From NCBI RefSeq assembly GCF_000468095.1, contig NZ_ASZC01000016.1, forward strand, positions 124,001-188,000: a stretch of 64,000 nt of DNA. Direction: 5' to 3'. A program made the translations under genes and the position numbers. The stretch comes from Pantoea sp. AS-PWVM4 (GTDB lineage Bacteria > Pseudomonadota > Gammaproteobacteria > Enterobacterales > Enterobacteriaceae). How positions within the stretch are numbered: the stretch's first letter is position 1; each line of letters opens with the position of its first letter. Shown one piece after another: positions 9,877 to 18,486 of this stretch. The notes beneath the pieces were generated by a model. It was not told the DNA's origin, made no database searches, and saw nothing but the letters and a program-made list of their open reading frames with translations.

Positions 9877-11145
9877 ATGAGCCAAAATCCCGTGTTGGAT
9901 ACCCCAGCACAATCGGCGCCCAACGCGCACGAACCGACGCTGCGCCAGCGTCTGCAACGCACTGAGTTTGCCAAAACCCGGCGTTCGCTGCTGCTTATTG
10001 CGCCGTTGCTGGTGTTCGTGGTGGTCTGCTTCCTCTTCCCGATTGGTTCGATACTCAGCCAAAGCATCAATAACCCGGAACTGCCAGAGGCGTTGCCGCA
10101 AACCAGCAAAGCCTTACAGGCATGGTCGGGAGATGCATTACCGGACGAACACCTTTATGCCCTGCTGGCGAAAGAGCTAATCGCCGCGCGCGATCAGGGA
10201 CAAATCGCCAGTGTGGCGAAGCGTCTCAGCTACGAAGATGCCAGCTACCGTCGCTTGATCCTGGCCGTTCCACGTCAGGCACCGGCCGATGGTGTTGATG
10301 TGAAGAACACCCTGATTGCCAAACAGCCACTGTGGGGAGATATCACCACCTGGCGCACGCTGCAACGTGCCGCCAAACCTCTGACCAGCCTGTATCTGCT
10401 GTCGGCCTTTGACCGTAAAGTCGATGCCAAAACCGGTGCTATCGTCAGTCAACCCGCTGACCAGGCGCTGTACGTAAATGTACTGCTGCGCACCTTATGG
10501 ATGGCGACGGTGGTGACCCTGTTGTGTGTCGGTATCGGCTATCCCCTCGCTTACTGGCTGGCGAAGCAGCCATCAGGCCGTGCCAACCTGTTGATGATTC
10601 TGGTGCTGCTGCCGTTCTGGACCTCGCTGATTGTCCGTACCGCCAGTTGGATTGTGCTGCTGCAATCGGGCGGGCTGATCAACCGGGCGCTGATGGGGAT
10701 TGGCCTGATCGATCATCCGCTGACGCTGGTGTTTAACCGCCTCGGTGTCTATATCTCGATGACCCATATTCTGCTGCCGTTTATTGTGCTGCCGCTGTAT
10801 GCAGTGATGAAAGGCATTTCACCCAGTTACATGCGTGCCGCCATCTCCCTTGGGGCGCATCCGTTTCTCGCTTTCTGGCGCGTATATGTGCCGCAAACCT
10901 TCGCGGGTATCACCGCCGGTGCGCTGCTGGTATTTATGATGGCGATTGGTTATTACGTTACCCCGGCGCTGCTCGGCGGTCCCGACGACCAGATGGTCAG
11001 CTACTTTGTGGCCTTCTTTACGAACAGCACCATGAACTGGGGCATGGCCGCTGCACTCGGCAGCCAGTTGCTGATCATCGTGATGCTGCTGTACATCGTC
11101 TATGTTCGTGTTACCCGTACCCCCGCTGAAGCGGCGGCGCGTTAA
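9877..11145 (+). CDS. Polyamine-type ABC permease, large periplasmic insert
   Basis: First inner-membrane permease (PotB/PotH type), 422 residues from the ATG at 9877, chosen for AAGGAG upstream; an in-frame ATG at 9844 overlaps the REP element. TM1 (about 42-65) is followed by a hydrophilic stretch of about 150 residues before the next membrane segment (YVNVLLRTLWMATVVTLL), longer than in roughly 300-residue PotB proteins. The coupling EAA-like loop reads RAAISLGAHPFLAFWRVYVP. The second permease follows after 12 bp. Confidence 0.85.
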   Translation: MSQNPVLDTPAQSAPNAHEPTLRQRLQRTEFAKTRRSLLLIAPLLVFVVVCFLFPIGSILSQSINNPELPEALPQTSKALQAWSGDALPDEHLYALLAKELIAARDQGQIASVAKRLSYEDASYRRLILAVPRQAPADGVDVKNTLIAKQPLWGDITTWRTLQRAAKPLTSLYLLSAFDRKVDAKTGAIVSQPADQALYVNVLLRTLWMATVVTLLCVGIGYPLAYWLAKQPSGRANLLMILVLLPFWTSLIVRTASWIVLLQSGGLINRALMGIGLIDHPLTLVFNRLGVYISMTHILLPFIVLPLYAVMKGISPSYMRAAISLGAHPFLAFWRVYVPQTFAGITAGALLVFMMAIGYYVTPALLGGPDDQMVSYFVAFFTNSTMNWGMAAALGSQLLIIVMLLYIVYVRVTRTPAEAAAR

Positions 11146-11157
11146 GGAGTGGCGAAG

Positions 11158-11985
11158 ATGAAACAACAAGGTTCTACTCTGCTGCGCCTGTGGGGCGCAT
11201 TCTTCAACTTCTATGGCGCGGCGGTGTTGCTGTTTTTGATCCTGCCGATTCTGGTGATTGTGCCGCTGTCGTTTAATGCCAGCTCGTTCCTCAGCTATCC
11301 ACTGAGCGGATTTTCTCTGCGCTGGTATCAAACCTTCTTCCATTCACAGGAGTGGCTGGGCGCGCTGGGTAACAGTTTGCTGATAGCGCCGCTGGCGACG
11401 TTACTCGCCACCGTCCTCGGCGTGCTGGCATCGATGGGTCTGGTGCGGGGTGAGTTTCGTGGTAAAGGTCTGGTCATGGCGATCATCATTTCGCCGATGG
11501 TGGCGCCCGTGGTAATCATCGCGGTGGGGATGTTTTTCTTCTTTGCCCGACTGTCATTGCTGAACAGCTATCTCGGTCTGGTACTGGCGCATACTTTGCT
11601 CGGCGTGCCCTTTGTAGTGATTACCGTGGTCGCGGTGCTGAAAAGCTATGACACCAATCTGTCACGCGCGGCTGCCAGCCTTGGGGCATCACCGCTGCTG
11701 ACTTTTCGCAAAGTCACCCTGCCGCTGATTGCGCCGGGGGTATTTTCGGGGGCGCTGTTTGCCTTTGCCGCCTCATTCGATGAAGTGGTGGTGACACTGT
11801 TCCTCGCCAGTCCAAGCCAGCGCACGCTACCGATTCAGATGTTCGCGGGGATCCGTGAAAACCTTGATCCAACCATTGCCGCAGCGGCAACGCTGATGAT
11901 TGGAGCGTCGCTGGTGCTGCTGATTGTCATGGAGATCTTACGGCGACGAGGTGAGCGCATGCGTCAGTCGCATCCAGCCCATTAA
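11158..11985 (+). CDS. Polyamine-type ABC permease (PotC/PotI-like)
   Basis: Second permease, 275 residues with about six membrane segments and the EAA-type loop RAAASLGASPLLTFRKVTLP that contacts the ATPase. Start ATG 11158 is preferred over GTG 11149, because the AAGGAG ribosome site (11144-11149) overlaps that GTG and lies eight bases before the ATG. It ends the operon at a terminator and completes the importer together with the binding protein (8737), first permease (9877) and the separately transcribed ATPase (4379). Confidence 0.88.
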   Translation: MKQQGSTLLRLWGAFFNFYGAAVLLFLILPILVIVPLSFNASSFLSYPLSGFSLRWYQTFFHSQEWLGALGNSLLIAPLATLLATVLGVLASMGLVRGEFRGKGLVMAIIISPMVAPVVIIAVGMFFFFARLSLLNSYLGLVLAHTLLGVPFVVITVVAVLKSYDTNLSRAAASLGASPLLTFRKVTLPLIAPGVFSGALFAFAASFDEVVVTLFLASPSQRTLPIQMFAGIRENLDPTIAAAATLMIGASLVLLIVMEILRRRGERMRQSHPAH

Positions 11986-11990
11986 TGCAA

Positions 11991-12016
11991 AAGGCGCCAG
12001 TTGGCGCCTTTGTTTT
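11991..12016 (+). terminator. Terminator after permease operon
   Basis: AAGGCGCC (11991-11998), AGTT loop, GGCGCCTT (12003-12010), then TGTTTT. The stem is symmetrical and may also serve the convergent yfcD. Confidence 0.85.
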
Positions 12017-12533
12017 ATGCGTCGCTGTTGCGACTTAGCCACAACGACAAGGCTTTCAGTGAATCATCGGTGAACTCGTCACAACGCGCGGTGATCTCTT
12101 CCGGCGTCATCCAGAATACTTCATCCACTTCCTCTTCCTGCATAGCAAAAGGACCGTGCGAGACGCAGCTAAACAAACCGCCCCAGACGCGGCAATGTTC
12201 ATCTTCGAAGTAGAATTTGCCGTGCTCAGCAAACGGGACCGCAGCGATACCCAGCTCTTCTTCCGCTTCGCGCCGCGCCGATTCCAGCATATCCTCACCA
12301 CTCTGCACCACGCCACCCGCGGTAGCATCAAGCTTGCCTGGCATGAAGTCTTTGATTTCAGTACGACGTTGCACCAGAATTTTTCCCATGCCGTCGTGCA
12401 CCACGATATAGGTGGCGCGATGACGCAGGCATTGTGCACGCATCTGTGCGCGGCTGGCCTGTGCAATCACTTCATTCTCTTCGTTAACGATATCTACCCA
12501 TTCGATACCGTCAGCTGCAGGTTGATCCACCAT
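12015..12533 (-). CDS. yfcD: YfcD, Nudix hydrolase
   Basis: Soluble 172-residue Nudix protein. The Nudix box is readable near residues 72-94 as [23 protein letters not shown], written here as its start GGVVQSGE and end REAEEELG. The natural substrate of the YfcD branch (close to IPP isomerase-like Nudix proteins) is not established. Start ATG 12531-12533 has AAAAGGG upstream. In E. coli it also lies downstream of pta; here the polyamine islet separates them, and the E. coli neighbour yfcE is missing. Confidence 0.9.
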   Translation of the reverse strand: MVDQPAADGIEWVDIVNEENEVIAQASRAQMRAQCLRHRATYIVVHDGMGKILVQRRTEIKDFMPGKLDATAGGVVQSGEDMLESARREAEEELGIAAVPFAEHGKFYFEDEHCRVWGGLFSCVSHGPFAMQEEEVDEVFWMTPEEITARCDEFTDDSLKALSLWLSRNSDA

Positions 12534-12644
12534 CCGTAACCCTTTTCTGTTTAGGCGTGCCGGGCACGCGCCTGTTTACTGTTCTTTATTAGAGTGAGCG
12601 GTAAGGTAAAGGGTTCTTTTCCCCATCGCAAGACCTCTTCGTGC

Positions 12645-13316
<672 letters not shown>

Positions 13317-13489
13317 TCATGTTTACCGATTTTTCGCGCATTAGGCAATGGCAGTCAGGCCAGTTGCTGGGGCGGTAAGACCAGTTAAGACTGCGGATTT
13401 TTCATCGTAAGCGTCGGCGCGGTCACGCCAGTTATACGCTTCTCTTCTATGCTGAAACTGAGCACATAACAAGCACAAGGAGGCTCAAC

Positions 13490-14383
13490 ATGCATCTGCT
13501 TATTACTGGCGGCACCGGTTTAATTGGTCGCCATCTGATCCCGCGTCTGCTGCAACTGGGTCAGCAGGTCAGCGTGGTCACGCGCGACGTCGCCGCCGCG
13601 CGCGAAAAGCTGGATCCGCGCGTCGCTATCTGGTCCGGTCTGGCGCAACAGCAGGATTTAAATGGGGTGGATGGCGTGATTAACCTTGCCGGTGAACCCA
13701 TTGCTGATAAACGCTGGACCGCCGAACAAAAACAGCGGCTGTGTGAAAGTCGCTGGCAGATTACTGAACGAATCGTCGCTCTCATCAATGCCAGCAGCCA
13801 GCCACCGAAATTTTTGATCTCCGGTTCAGCGACCGGATTCTATGGTGATACCGGCGATCTGGTACTTACAGAGGATGATCCCGGACACGAAGAGTTTACC
13901 CATACACTGTGTGCCCGCTGGGAACAACTGGCCCAGGCGGCTCAGAGTGTACGTACCCGAGTATGCCTGCTGCGAACTGGCGTGGTGCTGGCGAAAGAAG
14001 GCGGTGCACTGGCGAAGATGAAGTTGCCGTTTAAACTCGGCGTTGGCGGCCCGATTGGTAGCGGTAAGCAGTATCTGCCGTGGATTCATATTGATGATTT
14101 GGTCAACGCTATCTGGTGGCTGATTGATAATCCGTTACAGGGCCCCTTTAACCTGGTCTCCCCCTACGCTGTGCGCAACGAACAGTTTGCCGCCACGCTG
14201 GGTCATGTGATGCATCGCCCCGCTTTTATGCGCACGCCTGCCAGCGCCATCAAACTAATGATGGGCGAGTCTGCGGTTTTGGTACTGGGCGGCCAGCATG
14301 TGTTGCCGAAACGACTGGAAGAGTCGGGATTTGGCTTCCGTTGGTATGACTTGCAGGAGGCGCTGGAGGATACGGCGGCGTAA
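13490..14383 (+). CDS. yfcH: YfcH, SDR-type NAD(P)-dependent epimerase-like protein
   Basis: 297-residue atypical SDR (SDR39U1/YfcH family). Rossmann motif [10 protein letters not shown] is near residue 7, [12 protein letters not shown] near 60, and a C-terminal DUF1731-like part ends in [13 protein letters not shown]. The physiological substrate is unknown. Start ATG 13490 has AAGGAGG upstream. It is convergent with hisP across a REP element; the 200 bp before it hold no other gene. Confidence 0.93.
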   Translation: MHLLITGGTGLIGRHLIPRLLQLGQQVSVVTRDVAAAREKLDPRVAIWSGLAQQQDLNGVDGVINLAGEPIADKRWTAEQKQRLCESRWQITERIVALINASSQPPKFLISGSATGFYGDTGDLVLTEDDPGHEEFTHTLCARWEQLAQAAQSVRTRVCLLRTGVVLAKEGGALAKMKLPFKLGVGGPIGSGKQYLPWIHIDDLVNAIWWLIDNPLQGPFNLVSPYAVRNEQFAATLGHVMHRPAFMRTPASAIKLMMGESAVLVLGGQHVLPKRLEESGFGFRWYDLQEALEDTAA

Positions 14384-14398
14384 ACATAATAACCCCTG

Positions 14399-14470
14399 GT
14401 AGCGGCGCGATTTATCGCGCAATTCCGTGCGCACTGCCGGTAAAATCTGCGCGATAAATCGCGCCGCTAC
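14399..14470. repeat. REPIN, heads outward (locus C)
   Basis: Left unit 14399-14420 and its inverse 14449-14470 flank a 28-bp spacer. The spacer, read on the opposite strand, aligns with that of locus B (shared CCGGCA and CGCAC blocks). It lies between the convergent yfcH and hisP genes, a usual REP position. Confidence 0.9.
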
Positions 14471-14480
14471 GCGGGATCAA

Positions 14481-15254
14481 TTATTTCAATGAACCCTTCA
14501 GGAATTGTTGCAGGCGTGGGCTTTTTGGATTGTTAAACACCTCATCCGGCGCGCCCTGCTCCTCAATTTTACCCTGATGCAGGAAAATCACATGACTGGA
14601 GACATGACGGGCAAACTCCATTTCGTGCGTCACCACCACCATGGTTTTGCCCTCTTCGGCCAGCTTCTGCATGATGCGCAGCACTTCGCCAACCAGCTCA
14701 GGATCGAGGGCTGAGGTTGGTTCGTCAAACAACAACACTTCAGGTTCCATTGCCAGCGCACGGGCGATGGACACACGCTGTTGCTGACCGCCGGAGAGAT
14801 GCACCGGGTATTTCGCACGGGCGCGCTCGTCAATACCAACTTTATCGAGATACTTAATGGCACGTTCGCGCGCTTCTGCTTTGCTCAATCCTAAAACCTG
14901 GATTGGTGCTTCCATGACGTTTTCCAGCACCGTCATATGGCTCCACAGGTTGAAGTGCTGGAACACCATAGTCAGGCGGGTACGCAAGGAACGCAGCTGC
15001 TCTTTGTTCGACACCTTTAACTGACCATCGGTATCGCGTACCAGATTGATCTGCTCATTATTGACGGCAATGGTGCCTTCACTCGGTTTTTCGAGGAAGT
15101 TAATGCAGCGCAGAAAGGTACTTTTCCCGGAACCTGACGAGCCAATAATACTGATAACGTCCCCGGCATCTGCCTGTAATGACACACCTTTCAGGACTTC
15201 ATGTTCACCGTAACGCTTATGCAGTTCGGTAACGCTTAATTTATTTTCAGACAT
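14481..15254 (-). CDS. hisP: Histidine/basic amino-acid ABC transporter ATPase
   Basis: 257-residue polar amino-acid ATPase: Walker [10 protein letters not shown] (about 37-45), signature [15 protein letters not shown], Walker [16 protein letters not shown]. It couples ATP hydrolysis to uptake through HisQM of substrates delivered by the binding protein. It is the last gene of hisJQMP; hisM ends 7 bp upstream. Confidence 0.96.
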   Translation of the reverse strand: MSENKLSVTELHKRYGEHEVLKGVSLQADAGDVISIIGSSGSGKSTFLRCINFLEKPSEGTIAVNNEQINLVRDTDGQLKVSNKEQLRSLRTRLTMVFQHFNLWSHMTVLENVMEAPIQVLGLSKAEARERAIKYLDKVGIDERARAKYPVHLSGGQQQRVSIARALAMEPEVLLFDEPTSALDPELVGEVLRIMQKLAEEGKTMVVVTHEMEFARHVSSHVIFLHQGKIEEQGAPDEVFNNPKSPRLQQFLKGSLK

Positions 15255-15261
15255 AGGTTAC

Positions 15262-15978
15262 TCAATGCGATGAAGAGGGTTTCACATGCGCTAGCCAGCG
15301 GCGCTCCGCCATACGGAACAAGCTAATCAGCACGTAAGAGATAATCAGATACAGCACTGCGGCAATGCCAAACGCAACAAACGGCTGATAGGTCGCCGAG
15401 TTAATATCACGCGCGATTTTCAACAGATCGGGCACCGTGGCGGTGAACGCCAGCGCGGTGGAGTGCAGCATCAGGATCACTTCATTGCTATACGCAGGCA
15501 GCGCAGTGCGCAGCGCCGACGGCAGAATGATGCAACGATACAATTTAAAGGTGGAGAAGCCATAGGCACGCGCCGCTTCAATTTCCCCGTGCGGCACGGC
15601 ACGAATCGCGCCGGCAAAAATCTCGGTGGTATAAGCACAGGTGTTGAGGGTAAACGCCAGCAAAGTACAGTTAAGACCGCTGCGGAAAAAAGCATTAAGC
15701 AATTCGGTGCCCTTCACCACTTCCAGCGTATACATACCGGAGTAGAACACCAGCAGCTGCACATACAGCGGCGTACCACGGAAGATGTAAGTGAACAACC
15801 ACACCGGGGTGGAAACGAAGCGATTAGGTGACACGCGGGCAATGGCCAGCAGCACCGCAAGGCAACCGCCGATCGCCACCGAAATAATCAACAGCCACAG
15901 GGTAATGGCGACACCGGTAAAACGGTAACCATCGGTCCAGAGCAGGGATTTCCAATACTCGTGAATAATATCGATCAT
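15262..15978 (-). CDS. hisM: Histidine/basic amino-acid ABC permease HisM
   Basis: 238-residue inner-membrane permease with about five membrane spans and the conserved EAARAYGFSTFKLYRCIILP coupling loop. Its start overlaps the hisQ stop by 4 bp (ATGA), so translation is coupled. It forms the HisQM heterodimer. Confidence 0.96.
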   Translation of the reverse strand: MIDIIHEYWKSLLWTDGYRFTGVAITLWLLIISVAIGGCLAVLLAIARVSPNRFVSTPVWLFTYIFRGTPLYVQLLVFYSGMYTLEVVKGTELLNAFFRSGLNCTLLAFTLNTCAYTTEIFAGAIRAVPHGEIEAARAYGFSTFKLYRCIILPSALRTALPAYSNEVILMLHSTALAFTATVPDLLKIARDINSATYQPFVAFGIAAVLYLIISYVLISLFRMAERRWLAHVKPSSSH

Positions 15979-16661
15979 AGCTCTGCCCTTTTCACACCTA
16001 CCGAGTAGCGGCGTTCAAGCCACCACAACACGCCATTCGACAGCGTGGTAAACACCAGATAAATCACTCCGGCAACAATCGCGAAGTAGAACGGTTGCCA
16101 GGTACTTTTACCGGCCAGTTGAGTGGCTTTTACCACATCTTCCAGGCCCAGCAGCGACACCAGCGCCGTCGCCTTCAGGATTACCTGCCAGTTGTTGCCA
16201 ATACCCGGCAGCGCAAAGCGCATCATCGCCGGAAACAGAATGCGGCGGAAGGTTTGCGAACCGGTAAAGCCAAAGGCGGTAGCGGCCTCAATCTGCCCTT
16301 TCGGCACTGCGAGGAAGGCACCACGGAAGGTTTCGGTGAAATAGGCACCGTAGATAAAGCCCAGCGTGATTATACCGGCCACCATCGGGTCGATATCGAA
16401 CTGCGCCACACCCAGCGCATCAGTCAGGGCATTCAGGGCGATCTGCAAACCGTAGAAAATCAGCAGCATCAGCACCAGATCCGGCACGCCACGGATCAAC
16501 GTGGTGTAGCCTTCGAACAGCATCGCCAGAGGGCGGCTGCGGGAAAGTTTGGCGCCAGCGCCAATTAAACCGAGCACAACGGCCAGCAACACTGAACTGA
16601 GCGCCAGTTCCAGCGTGACCAGGGTGCCTTTCAGAATGACGTCAGAATAGCCATACAGCAT
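15975..16661 (-). CDS. hisQ: Histidine/basic amino-acid ABC permease HisQ
   Basis: 228-residue permease, homologous to HisM, with coupling loop EAATAFGFTGSQTFRRILFP. It is separated from the binding-protein gene by 76 bp that contain a strong hairpin, so it is likely made at a lower level than the periplasmic protein. Confidence 0.96.
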   Translation of the reverse strand: MLYGYSDVILKGTLVTLELALSSVLLAVVLGLIGAGAKLSRSRPLAMLFEGYTTLIRGVPDLVLMLLIFYGLQIALNALTDALGVAQFDIDPMVAGIITLGFIYGAYFTETFRGAFLAVPKGQIEAATAFGFTGSQTFRRILFPAMMRFALPGIGNNWQVILKATALVSLLGLEDVVKATQLAGKSTWQPFYFAIVAGVIYLVFTTLSNGVLWWLERRYSVGVKRAEL

Positions 16662-16696
16662 GAATTTGATCCTGTCGTGGGGGTAATTAACGAAGC

Positions 16697-16719
16697 ACTG
16701 CCCGCACGCGGCGGGCAGT
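16697..16719 (-). other. Hairpin between binding-protein gene and hisQ
   Basis: ACTGCCCGC (16697-16705) pairs with GCGGGCAGT (16711-16719), with a 5-base loop and no T-run. In Salmonella this gap carries REP sequences that lower distal expression; here a different hairpin is in the same place. An mRNA stability or partial-termination role is inferred. Confidence 0.6.
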
Positions 16720-16737
16720 CTGGTCGACAGGTTTTAC

Positions 16738-17520
16738 TCAGTCACCGTAAACATTAAAATCAAAATATTTCTTCGCAATCTTGTCGTAAGTACCGTCTTT
16801 ACGCATCGCATCGAAGGCTTTATCGATAGCGGCTTTCAGGTCTGCATCATCTTTACGCAGGCCCATACCGGTGCCAACACCAAAGATTTTATCATCTTTT
16901 ACTGCCGGGCCAGCAAACGCGTAGTTTTTACCAACCGGCTGCTTCAGGAAGCCTTCGCTCGCCTGCACTTCATCCTGGAATGCCGCATCAATACGACCCG
17001 CGTTCAGGTCCTGGTAGACCAGGTCCTGGTTGGCGTACGGCGTGACCGTTACACCTTTCGGGCGCCAGTATTCGTTAGCGTAGGTTTCCTGGGTGGTGCC
17101 CTGCAACAGGCCGATGTTTTTGCCTTTCAGCGATTCAACAGTCGGCTGAATGGTTGAACCTTTCGGTGCCACCAGACGGGCGTTGGCCGCATAGAGTTTT
17201 TCAGAGAAAGCTATCTCTTCCTGACGTTTTTCAGTAATGGAGAGAGAAGAGATGATGGCATCAATCTTCTTCGCTTTCAGCGACGGGATCAGTGCATCGA
17301 AATCACTTTCTACATAGGTACATTTGGTTTTGATGCGTTTACAGATTTCGTTAGCCATATCAATATCAAAACCCACTAACTGTCCTTGCGCGTTTTTCGA
17401 TTCAAACGGCGGGTAAGTCGGGTCAGTCCCGATGCGTAGCGTATGCGGTACCGCCGCGAACACGCTCGCGGCGCTGGACATGGCCAGCATCAGAGAAAGA
17501 GCCAGAACTCGCTTTTTCAT
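16738..17520 (-). CDS. hisJ: Basic amino-acid/histidine binding protein (HisJ/ArgT type)
   Basis: 260-residue periplasmic protein with a 22-residue signal (cleaved after SVFA). It feeds HisQMP. Sequence blocks are mixed: [20 protein letters not shown] resembles HisJ, whereas [18 protein letters not shown] and the FNVYGD terminus resemble ArgT (LAO protein). E. coli has both genes here; only one is present, so this is probably a single generalist for His, Arg, Lys and Orn. The upstream region has a sigma-54-like promoter and an NtrC-like site. Confidence 0.92.
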   Translation of the reverse strand: MKKRVLALSLMLAMSSAASVFAAVPHTLRIGTDPTYPPFESKNAQGQLVGFDIDMANEICKRIKTKCTYVESDFDALIPSLKAKKIDAIISSLSITEKRQEEIAFSEKLYAANARLVAPKGSTIQPTVESLKGKNIGLLQGTTQETYANEYWRPKGVTVTPYANQDLVYQDLNAGRIDAAFQDEVQASEGFLKQPVGKNYAFAGPAVKDDKIFGVGTGMGLRKDDADLKAAIDKAFDAMRKDGTYDKIAKKYFDFNVYGD

Positions 17521-17583
17521 AGGTAACCCTCAAGTGAAGTGCTTTTTGTTATGTGCTGCGTGATGTGTTTGCGCTGATTAATG

Positions 17584-17599
17584 TGCATGTTTCATGCCA
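17584..17599 (-). promoter_or_regulatory. Candidate sigma-54 promoter for hisJ
   Basis: On the minus strand the sequence reads TGGCATGAAACATGCA against the consensus TGGCACG-N4-TTGCW. The -24 GG and -12 GC doublets have exact spacing, with two mismatches elsewhere. It would start transcription about 50 bases before the hisJ ATG. Nitrogen control of argT/hisJ is known in Salmonella. Confidence 0.6.
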
Positions 17600-17767
17600 G
17601 TTATGCAAATTGGCGAAACGCTGTACAGGCGCACTAAATACTGCGTCCACCAGGGGCGCAAGCACTTAGTTTGTGAGGGAAATATAACAGCGAAGTGAGC
17701 AGGAAAAAGCGACATTGTTAACTTTTGGTGCATGAAATGCACGAAGAGTGATCGGACGCGATATTTT

Positions 17768-17782
17768 GCACCAATTTTGTGC
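17768..17782. promoter_or_regulatory. Candidate NtrC site upstream of hisJ
   Basis: GCACC-AATTT-TGTGC fits the NtrC dyad GCACC-N5-GGTGC with one mismatch, and lies about 185-195 bp upstream of the sigma-54-like promoter, an acceptable enhancer distance. A second dyad, GTGCA-TGAAA-TGCAC (17728-17742), lies between them. Confidence 0.5.
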
Positions 17783-17795
17783 GCAACTGCACCAT

Positions 17796-18365
17796 TTAAG
17801 CGCCTTGCCAGCGGGTAAATAGATCCTGTGGCAACTCAATATCGAACTGATCCAGCACACGGTTGACCGTTTGATCCACCAGTTCTCCGATATTTTGTGG
17901 ACGATGATAAAACGCCGGTACCGGTGGCATAATCACCGCACCCAGTTCTGCGGCGGTGGTCATCATACGCAAATGTCCAACATGGAGCGGTGTTTCACGC
18001 ACACACAGCACCAGTTTGCGCTGTTCTTTCAGCACCACATCGGCGGCACGCGTCAGCAGGCTATCGCTGTAGCTGTGCACAATGCCGGACAGGGTTTTCA
18101 TTGAACACGGCAGAATCGCCATGCCAAGGGTCTTGAAAGAACCGGACGAGATACTGGCGGCGATATCGCGCACATCATGCACCACATTGGCCAGCGCCTG
18201 CACATCGCGCAGATTAAAATCTGTTTCCAGCGCCAGCGTCTGCCGTGCCGCCTGGCTCATCACCAGATGGGTTTCCACCTCTGCCAGCGGTTGCAGCACC
18301 TGTAACAGTCGCACGCCGTAGATGGCGCCGCTGGCACCGGAAATACCAATGATGAGTCGTTTCAT
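17796..18365 (-). CDS. ubiX: Flavin prenyltransferase UbiX
   Basis: Makes the prenylated FMN cofactor used by UbiD in ubiquinone synthesis. 189 residues from the ATG at 18363-18365, with the flavoprotein start MKRLIIGISGASGAIYG and the conserved PCSMKTLSGI and CVRETPLH blocks. The 11 extra residues of the longer frame do not match the family. In E. coli it follows purF directly; here two invasin-like genes (18487-24569) are inserted. Confidence 0.96.
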   Translation of the reverse strand: MKRLIIGISGASGAIYGVRLLQVLQPLAEVETHLVMSQAARQTLALETDFNLRDVQALANVVHDVRDIAASISSGSFKTLGMAILPCSMKTLSGIVHSYSDSLLTRAADVVLKEQRKLVLCVRETPLHVGHLRMMTTAAELGAVIMPPVPAFYHRPQNIGELVDQTVNRVLDQFDIELPQDLFTRWQGA

Positions 18366-18421
18366 AATGATCTTGTTATGCAGGTAAACCCTAATCATAA
18401 CCCGCAGCGAGAAAAGAAAAC

Positions 18422-18452
18422 AAAAAAAGGTAATCGCCGAAGCGATTACCTT
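18422..18452 (-). terminator. Terminator of first invasin-like gene
   Basis: Perfect 11-bp stem AAGGTAATCGC (18427-18437) with GCGATTACCTT (18442-18452) and a CGAA loop, followed on the minus strand by a run of T (18428-18422). It separates the adhesin gene from ubiX. Confidence 0.92.
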
Positions 18453-18486
18453 GCAGGATCAAAACATCTTTAATGACGTGGGCTGA

